Positions 5,575 to 10,203 of a stretch of 10,203 bases of DNA are shown here, piece by piece. A program made the translations under genes and the position numbers. Within the stretch, counting starts at the first letter, position 1, and the number at the start of each line of letters is the position of its first letter. The DNA is from a bacterium. Lineage in GTDB: Bacteria; JAJRZV01. The notes beneath the pieces are model-generated. The model searched no databases. It was given only the letters and a program-made list of their open reading frames with translations, and was not told the origin of the DNA. Location: the NCBI GenBank assembly GCA_024275095.1, contig JAJRZV010000101.1:1-10203 (forward strand), written 5' to 3'.

Positions 5575-6356
5575 TCTACGACTTCCACACAAAGGCTACG
5601 AATAACAGCCGTGGCTTCACCCTGAAATTCACCACCCGCCCACTCATCTGCAACCCACAGGTTAAACATAACATGTCCTCCCTTCCACGGCACAACATGC
5701 CGGTTTTCTGCAACAACCACATCATCTACAGAAAAGGTGACATGTTCGCTATGCCATTCGATCTCGAAGTGATGAAATGCGGAAAAGAAAGTCTCATCTA
5801 CTTCCATAGACTTGGTCTCTTTAAGTATTTCACCACCTTCAGGGTCATACCTTTTCCACGTGGTAAAATAAACAGAGGGAGCACCATAGAAGGTTTCAAG
5901 AACCTCTATATCTATTTCCTGATTATTGTCATCCAGATTATCATCGTGAAGATACGTGAAAAAAGCCGTCACCACCCCCCTTGCCCGTGCAGGCATAACC
6001 CAGGCAGAATATTTGGTACCAGGAATTTCGACGGGAACGGAAACACTGCCTATTTCAGCACCTTCGCGAACCCGAGCATCTCCACTACCCCTACCACGTG
6101 CGGTGAGCACAAGGCCGTCCTGGGTAAACATTACATTTGCGAATTTAAATAAATTACCTCCGGGTCCCCCGGGTACATTATCATCACGGATATAGAAAAT
6201 ATCCGAGTCAGTAAAAAGTGAATACGCATGCGCAGTACGAAAATCTACACTCAGGACATTACATCGGTTACCGGTGCAAGACACACCCGGGAGCAGTGGT
6301 AAAACACTCAATAGAAAAATCAATAACCGGGATGTGAAAATGCGATTACCCAGCAC
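5571..6356 (-). CDS. Glycoside hydrolase family 16, exported (probable lipoprotein)
   Basis: A 261-residue secreted beta-glucanase-like protein. An N-terminal signal sequence (1-26) ends in PGVSC, so Cys27 may be lipidated, although the lipobox is imperfect. The catalytic motif EIDIE is at 147-151: Glu147 nucleophile, Asp149, Glu151 acid/base. Other family marks are the FHHFEIEW strand (194-201), the following FSVDD turn, and the C-terminal MFNLWVADEWAGG segment. GH16 enzymes cut beta-1,3 or beta-1,3/1,4 glucans, agarose, carrageenan or related polysaccharides; the specificity cannot be read here. The GTG start overlaps the end of pheA by 11 bases and has no clear RBS, so translation probably depends on coupling. 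No carbohydrate-binding module is present. A glycanase between amino-acid synthesis and metal efflux genes is unusual. Confidence 0.87.
   Translation of the reverse strand: MLGNRIFTSRLLIFLLSVLPLLPGVSCTGNRCNVLSVDFRTAHAYSLFTDSDIFYIRDDNVPGGPGGNLFKFANVMFTQDGLVLTARGRGSGDARVREGAEIGSVSVPVEIPGTKYSAWVMPARARGVVTAFFTYLHDDNLDDNNQEIDIEVLETFYGAPSVYFTTWKRYDPEGGEILKETKSMEVDETFFSAFHHFEIEWHSEHVTFSVDDVVVAENRHVVPWKGGHVMFNLWVADEWAGGEFQGEATAVIRSLCVEVVD
5582..5586 (-). promoter_or_regulatory. RBS deciding the NicO start
   Basis: GGAAG on the minus strand lies inside the GH16 coding end, 7 bases before the TTG at 5574. It supports this start over the upstream TTG at 5592, which has no such sequence. Confidence 0.55.
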
Positions 6357-7434
6357 TTGCTACAGGATAAGTGCCGAGAGTTTTGACAAAAGTGGAGGAT
6401 TCGCTGAGATTTTTCAACGCCCGCCTAACTCTGGGATTTGTTCTGGCTCCCTCAAAATCCACAAAGAACACATATTCCCATGGAGAATCCTTCATCGGTC
6501 GTGACTCTATCTTTGTCAGGTTAATTCCTTCTTTTGCAAATCCCTCGAGCGCACGAAACAGTGATCCGGGACGATGGGCAACGGCAAAAATGAGCGAAGT
6601 TTTCACTTTACCAGCAATGTGTTTGAGAGGACTTTTATGCAACACAATAAACCTTGTGTAATTGTTTTTTCTATCACTGATGTTATCCGCCACAACAGGG
6701 ACATTGTAAATTTCACCTGCAAGCCGACTACCCACTGCTGCCGCGTCCTTGTCCTCGGACGCAAGCTGCACAGCGCGAGCAGTTGATTCTACTTCCAGGG
6801 ATTTTGCACGTGGAAGATTCTCTCTAATCCAGTTCTTGCACTGTGCAAATGCCTGGGGATGAGAGTAGATCGTCTTTATTTCTTTAAGCGGCGCATGGGA
6901 AAGTAAAGAATGTGAAATGTAAAGCATAATCTCTCCAACGATATGCAGAGAAGTAATGATGAGCCGGTCCAGCGTATGTCCCACGGTGCCCTGAATAGAA
7001 TTCTCCACTGGCACAACACCATAATCTGCCATGCCTGTTTCCACCCATTGAAACACATCATCCACATCTCTCACAGGCACAAGTTCAACCGACCGTCCAA
7101 AAAATTCCACTGCTGCTTGATGGGAAAATGTTCCCAGCGGTCCGAGAAAACACACCTGATGCTTCTCTTCCATGCTCCGCGTCATCGAGATGATTTCTCG
7201 AAACACATTGGCCACTGCCCCCCGATCAAGTTCTTCTGGAACACGCTTTTTGACGCGCTCTATAATTTCCTTCTCTCTTACGGGATCAAACACCGCCATG
7301 CCGTTCCGGGCCTTGAGTTCACGAAGCTGCCGCGCATACCTAACGCGACGTTTCAGCAGCGTGACAATCTCATCGTCAATGCGGTCTATACGCGCTCTAA
7401 TTTCAGCGATTGGATTTTTATCTTTCTTGTCCAT
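6346..7434 (-). CDS. pheA: Bifunctional chorismate mutase/prephenate dehydratase (P-protein)
   Basis: A 362-residue cytoplasmic enzyme that turns chorismate into prephenate and then phenylpyruvate, the precursor of phenylalanine. An AroQ-type mutase domain covers about 8-88, with expected active-site residues Arg13, Arg30, Lys41, Asp50 and Glu54. The dehydratase domain runs from about 93, with GPLGTFSHQAA (98-108), VPVENSIQG (141-149) and the catalytic NNYTRF (257-262). The C-terminal ACT domain (about 280-355) has RPGSLF (288-293) and ESRP (310-313), the phenylalanine-binding motifs, so feedback inhibition is expected. Length is normal. The ATG at 7434 follows a purine-rich RBS (GGAGAAGGGGGG). 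A GTG at 7464 would add ten residues and lengthen the overlap with the upstream gene. No attenuator or Phe-rich leader is visible, as expected for an internal operon gene. Confidence 0.96.
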   Translation of the reverse strand: MDKKDKNPIAEIRARIDRIDDEIVTLLKRRVRYARQLRELKARNGMAVFDPVREKEIIERVKKRVPEELDRGAVANVFREIISMTRSMEEKHQVCFLGPLGTFSHQAAVEFFGRSVELVPVRDVDDVFQWVETGMADYGVVPVENSIQGTVGHTLDRLIITSLHIVGEIMLYISHSLLSHAPLKEIKTIYSHPQAFAQCKNWIRENLPRAKSLEVESTARAVQLASEDKDAAAVGSRLAGEIYNVPVVADNISDRKNNYTRFIVLHKSPLKHIAGKVKTSLIFAVAHRPGSLFRALEGFAKEGINLTKIESRPMKDSPWEYVFFVDFEGARTNPRVRRALKNLSESSTFVKTLGTYPVASAG

Positions 7435-7972
7435 CCCCCCTTCTCCGTAAAATTTGAATGCCACGAACGACGTAATGAACCGCTGAAAAAGCGGTGAGAG
7501 CAGCAGTGATCATAATCAGTGCCCAGCTATACCACTTGAGTTCCACGTACCCGCCTCTTTCCACAAGAAGCACAACAAAAGCAGTTGTTAGCTGAAAAAA
7601 AGTCGCCGCTTTACCTTCTGGTAAAGGCTTAATATCAATAACTCCCACGAGTGGAATAAGCACAAATGTACCAAGCCCTGTGAGAACATCCTTAAACACA
7701 ACCAGTGCAACAAGCCAGAGAGGAATATACTGAAAATACCCGAGAGACACATATGTGGTAACAAGAAAAATTTTGTCCGCAATTGGATCAAGATACGCAC
7801 CGAGTTTAGACTGGTAGTGAAAGCGACGAGCCACAAACCCATCTATCCCATCACTGGCCCAGGCTACAACATACACAGCAAAAGCAGTTCTATCATCGCC
7901 CGTGTACAAAAAGTATACAAAAAAAGGCGATAGTACAATCCGCAATGATGTAAGCACATTCGCAGGATTCAT
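7418..7972 (-). CDS. pgsA: CDP-alcohol phosphatidyltransferase, PgsA-like
   Basis: A 184-residue inner-membrane enzyme with four to six hydrophobic helices. The complete CDP-alcohol phosphotransferase signature is present at 41-66: Asp41, Asp44-Gly45, Ala48-Arg49, Gly58, Asp62 and Asp66 in the D-x2-DG-x2-AR-x8-G-x3-D-x3-D spacing. The N-terminus NPANVLTSLRIVLSP is typical of CDP-diacylglycerol-glycerol-3-phosphate 3-phosphatidyltransferases, which make the phosphatidylglycerol precursor. Another acceptor alcohol cannot be excluded. The ATG overlaps the preceding lipoprotein stop as ATGA, and a GAGAG lies just upstream, so translation is likely coupled. The 3' end overlaps pheA by 17 bases. 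Confidence 0.9.
   Translation of the reverse strand: MNPANVLTSLRIVLSPFFVYFLYTGDDRTAFAVYVVAWASDGIDGFVARRFHYQSKLGAYLDPIADKIFLVTTYVSLGYFQYIPLWLVALVVFKDVLTGLGTFVLIPLVGVIDIKPLPEGKAATFFQLTTAFVVLLVERGGYVELKWYSWALIMITAALTAFSAVHYVVRGIQILRRRGDGQER
7435..7446 (-). promoter_or_regulatory. RBS of pheA
   Basis: GGAGAAGGGGGG directly precedes the ATG at 7434. It lies within the 3' end of the upstream phosphatidyltransferase gene and favours 7434 over the GTG at 7464. Confidence 0.7.
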
Positions 7973-8292
7973 CGTTCTCTCACAGGAAATTCAATTGTAA
8001 CAAAAGTACCGGGGATAGCATCCAGGAAAAACACGTATTCCTTGCTTTTTACATATACACTCAACCGATGCCTGCCCTGTACAAGAGCAACCACGCCGTC
8101 AGCAACGAAGTCTGCCGGCCGACCATCTACAAAAATCACTGTATCTTCCGGCACGTTTTTGAACCTGACGATACAATCTCCAGAAGAGTCCAATTTTACA
8201 AACGGTTTTGAAGAAACACACCCCGCGCATACCGTGGAAAACCCCACCGTAAGAATAAAAATAAAAACGCCGTTATTTAAGGCCCTTGTCAT
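7969..8292 (-). CDS. Small putative lipoprotein, PEGA-like
   Basis: A 107-residue protein. The N-terminal signal (1-24) ends in CAGC, making Cys25 the likely lipidation site. The mature part is a short beta-rich domain. The pattern VIFVDGRPADFV (52-63) followed by LVQGRHRLSVYV (70-81) resembles a PEGA domain, a surface-associated fold. No enzymatic motif is present. It lies 8 bases downstream of the secreted FlgT-N-like gene and overlaps pgsA by 4 bases, so the first two may form an envelope pair. The RBS is weak. Specific function is unknown. Confidence 0.75.
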   Translation of the reverse strand: MTRALNNGVFIFILTVGFSTVCAGCVSSKPFVKLDSSGDCIVRFKNVPEDTVIFVDGRPADFVADGVVALVQGRHRLSVYVKSKEYVFFLDAIPGTFVTIEFPVRER

Positions 8293-8300
8293 GATAAATC

Positions 8301-9344
8301 TTAAAAAATGCTGAGCGAGATGGTGTTTCCTTCTATTGCGTTAATCTCGGTACGAAAGTGACCGAACTGTCCGCTTTTCATCCTCCTGATGATTAATTTA
8401 AAAAGCGCACCGGCTTCAAACGAGATACCAACACCAGACGGTGTAATCAATGAAATTTTAGGTTCGGTAATATAGGCCTGAGAAGCCTTCAGCTCTTCGA
8501 TAAAATCTTTAACTCGGTCGAGGTTAAACACGTTTTCCAGAATAATCGTATAAGTTTGAAGCCTGAAATATTGCTTCTTCCATACATCCACTGCATGAGG
8601 TACAAACACCTTTGCTGCATAATGGATGGTCTCGTCGAACAGGGCACTAAGAGGGTCTTCCTTTTTCCTGGTCATGGATGTAAACATCTTTTGAGCTGAC
8701 GTAAGGTAAATGTGTCCCGGTTCCATATAGGCGCTGATATTTAATTCAGCTTTACCGTACCGGTTAAACACCAACAAAGGCATTTTTATCTCATACACAT
8801 TCACATCTACAGCGATCACCACATCTGCTCGCGTAACCTCAGGTGAATAGCGCACAGTATCTGGTGAAACTGTTTGGGTAAGTATGCTGAGAAAAGATGC
8901 ACATTGTTCTTCATTAAGGTTTTCACAGGTAAGGACAATGGCCACGGCTGGAAGATAGTTGAGGGTTCTCAGTACTCCAGCCCTCGCAAGATCCCCAAGA
9001 ACCATGTCATCGTTAAATTCCACCTCTATTTTTATACGGTATTCGTTATCAACAACCCCCTCTTCAAGAATAGAAAACGTTTCTACATAGGTACGAGCAC
9101 GTGGTAAAAAATCTTTCTCAAGCCATCTGGATACAGACTCTGGAAATTCGGGTGGTAATTTGTCCTGAAGATACTCTCTCAATGCGTTCTGAAAAGCATC
9201 CTCTATTGCCTGCGCCCTTGCATCAGCATTGCCTGAGGCCTTTTCAAGAGAACACTTGCCAACTACCCCCGTAACCAGCTCTCCGCGGCTTATCATCGGG
9301 ATCGAACACAAGCAAAGTACCAGGACGCCCAATCTATTGTTCAA
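8301..9344 (-). CDS. Secreted protein with FlgT-N-like domain, function unknown
   Basis: A 347-residue protein with a signal peptide (about 1-21), so periplasmic or outer-membrane associated. Residues about 35-120 recall the N-terminal domain of flagellar assembly protein T and related secreted proteins: an [14 protein letters not shown] helix, then [15 protein letters not shown], then a YRIKIEVEF strand. The middle (130-250) is alpha/beta and unassigned. The end (265-347) looks like a compact alpha/beta repeat. No flagellar gene is nearby, so a flagellar role is not implied. I chose the TTG at 9344: GGGAGG (9359-9354) lies 9 bases upstream, and it gives a clean signal peptide. An in-frame codon at 9392 would put a charged stretch ahead of the signal and overlap hflX by 59 bases. 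The chosen start overlaps hflX by 11. Confidence 0.72.
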   Translation of the reverse strand: MNNRLGVLVLCLCSIPMISRGELVTGVVGKCSLEKASGNADARAQAIEDAFQNALREYLQDKLPPEFPESVSRWLEKDFLPRARTYVETFSILEEGVVDNEYRIKIEVEFNDDMVLGDLARAGVLRTLNYLPAVAIVLTCENLNEEQCASFLSILTQTVSPDTVRYSPEVTRADVVIAVDVNVYEIKMPLLVFNRYGKAELNISAYMEPGHIYLTSAQKMFTSMTRKKEDPLSALFDETIHYAAKVFVPHAVDVWKKQYFRLQTYTIILENVFNLDRVKDFIEELKASQAYITEPKISLITPSGVGISFEAGALFKLIIRRMKSGQFGHFRTEINAIEGNTISLSIF

Positions 9345-10203
9345 CTGCAGATTCCTCCCTTTGGCGTGCATGTACAATTTCAAGTGCAACATCTTTCATC
9401 TTTTCCCTGAGATAGTCAAGGCCTTCTTCCACAAGTGCTGAACCGGTAACACTCAGCGGGTACTGTCGCGCCAGGCGCACGACCCTCTCCCTCTGTACAG
9501 TACTGAGCAAATCCAGTTTATTGAAAAAGAAGATGGCATTTTTTCCGGTAGCACCAATTTCTTCAAGGGTGGAAAGCACGGCTTCTATCTGAGGCTCTAT
9601 GTCTTTCCAGGTAGAGTCAACAACAACAATTATTGCGTCACTGTGTACTACTTCTTCCAGTGTTGCTCTAAAAGCCTCTATTAATTGATGAGGAATTTTG
9701 CGTATAAAACCCACAGTGTCTGACAAAAGAACATCACCAAAATCAGGAAGATAAACCCTTCGCACGAGAGCATCAAGCGTAGAAAAAAGCTGATCCTTGA
9801 CAAAAACGTCACTGTGAGTGAGAGCCCGCAAAAGAGTGGATTTTCCCGAGTTCGTATAGCCTACGAGTGCAAAAGAGAGCATTTCAGAAAGGCGACGCTT
9901 TCGCTGTTGAGCTCTCCTCTGTCGAATTTTCTCCAGGTCATTTTTGAGTTTTCGGATGCGTCGAAGGATCTTGCGGCGGTCAACTTCAAGCTGTTTTTCA
10001 CCCGGACCACGCATGCCTATACCACCGCCCAACCTGGAAAGTTCTCTCCCGCGTCCAACAAGGCGCGTGAGCATATATTGAAGCTGGGCCAGCTCAACCT
10101 GTATTTTACCTTCGTTGGTCCTGGCACGCTGTGCAAATATGTCCATAATAAGCCTGGTGCGGTCGAGAATTTTCACGCTTAATTTTTCCTCAAGATTACG
10201 CTG
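9334..10203 (-). CDS. hflX: GTPase HflX, 5' end beyond the window
   Basis: The frame is open through the right edge, so only the last 289 residues are seen; about 100-130 N-terminal residues should lie outside. HflX is a ribosome-associated GTPase that splits stalled or idle 70S ribosomes, notably under heat stress. Visible marks, numbered from the first complete codon, are [20 protein letters not shown] (14-33, the HflX N-domain end), the glycine-rich [15 protein letters not shown] loop (59-73) and a basic helical linker. The G domain has G1 GYTNSGKS (115-122), G3 DTVGF (162-166) and G4 NKLD (228-231). The apparent GTG start at 10176 is internal to this frame and should not be used. It is the first visible gene of the seven-gene run; its promoter is outside. 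Confidence 0.95.
   Translation of the reverse strand, partial: QRNLEEKLSVKILDRTRLIMDIFAQRARTNEGKIQVELAQLQYMLTRLVGRGRELSRLGGGIGMRGPGEKQLEVDRRKILRRIRKLKNDLEKIRQRRAQQRKRRLSEMLSFALVGYTNSGKSTLLRALTHSDVFVKDQLFSTLDALVRRVYLPDFGDVLLSDTVGFIRKIPHQLIEAFRATLEEVVHSDAIIVVVDSTWKDIEPQIEAVLSTLEEIGATGKNAIFFFNKLDLLSTVQRERVVRLARQYPLSVTGSALVEEGLDYLREKMKDVALEIVHARQREESAVEQ
9354..9359 (-). promoter_or_regulatory. RBS deciding the start of the FlgT-N-like gene
   Basis: GGGAGG lies within the last codons of hflX, 9 bases before the TTG at 9344. It is the only strong Shine-Dalgarno sequence near this junction. Confidence 0.6.

Noticed and set aside
5673-6152. A 159-codon plus-strand frame opposite the GH16 gene
   Set aside because: It is antisense to a gene with intact catalytic motifs and shows no domain or RBS.
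6943-7497. A 184-codon plus-strand frame opposite pheA
   Set aside because: It lies antisense to a well-supported enzyme gene, and its translation has no recognisable domain.
8301-9344. A flagellar locus, suggested by the FlgT-N-like domain
   Set aside because: No flagellar structural, export or motor gene is present, and the resemblance is limited to the N-terminal domain, which occurs in other secreted proteins.

Overview
The window reads as ordinary chromosome of a Gram-negative bacterium. It has lipoprotein and Sec signal peptides, a two-domain chorismate mutase/prephenate dehydratase, and a cold-shock protein of the type common in Deltaproteobacteria and similar environmental lineages. 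The phylum cannot be fixed from the sequence. There is no CRISPR array, rRNA, tRNA, transposase or phage gene.

Layout. (1) Positions 1-368 hold a cold-shock protein gene on the minus strand with its terminator, leader and promoter. (2) Positions 369-599 are non-coding, with one inverted repeat, and lead into a plus-strand DUF362 protein (600-2003). (3) Positions 2004-2980 are a small graveyard. It holds a minus-strand remnant of an HdrD/GlpC-like iron-sulfur protein (cysteine-rich CCG domain, frameshifted). Next is a HEPN/MNT toxin-antitoxin type pair in which one deletion appears to have joined the first three quarters of the HEPN gene, out of frame, to the last part of the nucleotidyltransferase gene. 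(4) Positions 2988-4299 encode the membrane (EcfT/CbiQ) and ATPase (CbiO) parts of an ECF-type metal or vitamin importer; no substrate-binding S component is visible. (5) From 4315 to the right edge, seven minus-strand genes are packed end to end, with gaps or overlaps of 4 to 17 bases. In transcription order they are hflX (cut by the window edge), a secreted FlgT-N-like protein, a small lipoprotein, a CDP-alcohol phosphatidyltransferase, pheA, a GH16 glycoside hydrolase and a NicO-type nickel/cobalt exporter with an EF-hand-like loop.

How they may work together. The seven-gene run looks like one transcription unit of mixed functions: ribosome rescue GTPase, envelope proteins, phospholipid synthesis, phenylalanine synthesis, an extracytoplasmic glycanase and metal efflux. 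The NicO gene ends 15 bases from the convergent cbiQO pair, so a candidate importer and a candidate exporter of nickel/cobalt lie tail to tail. That pairing is the main argument that cbiQO handles nickel or cobalt.

No clearly new defence or mobile system is visible. The most interesting items are the two decayed loci between DUF362 and cbiQ, the orphan CbiQO pair facing NicO, the GH16-NicO translational coupling, and the uncharacterised secreted protein/lipoprotein pair downstream of hflX.
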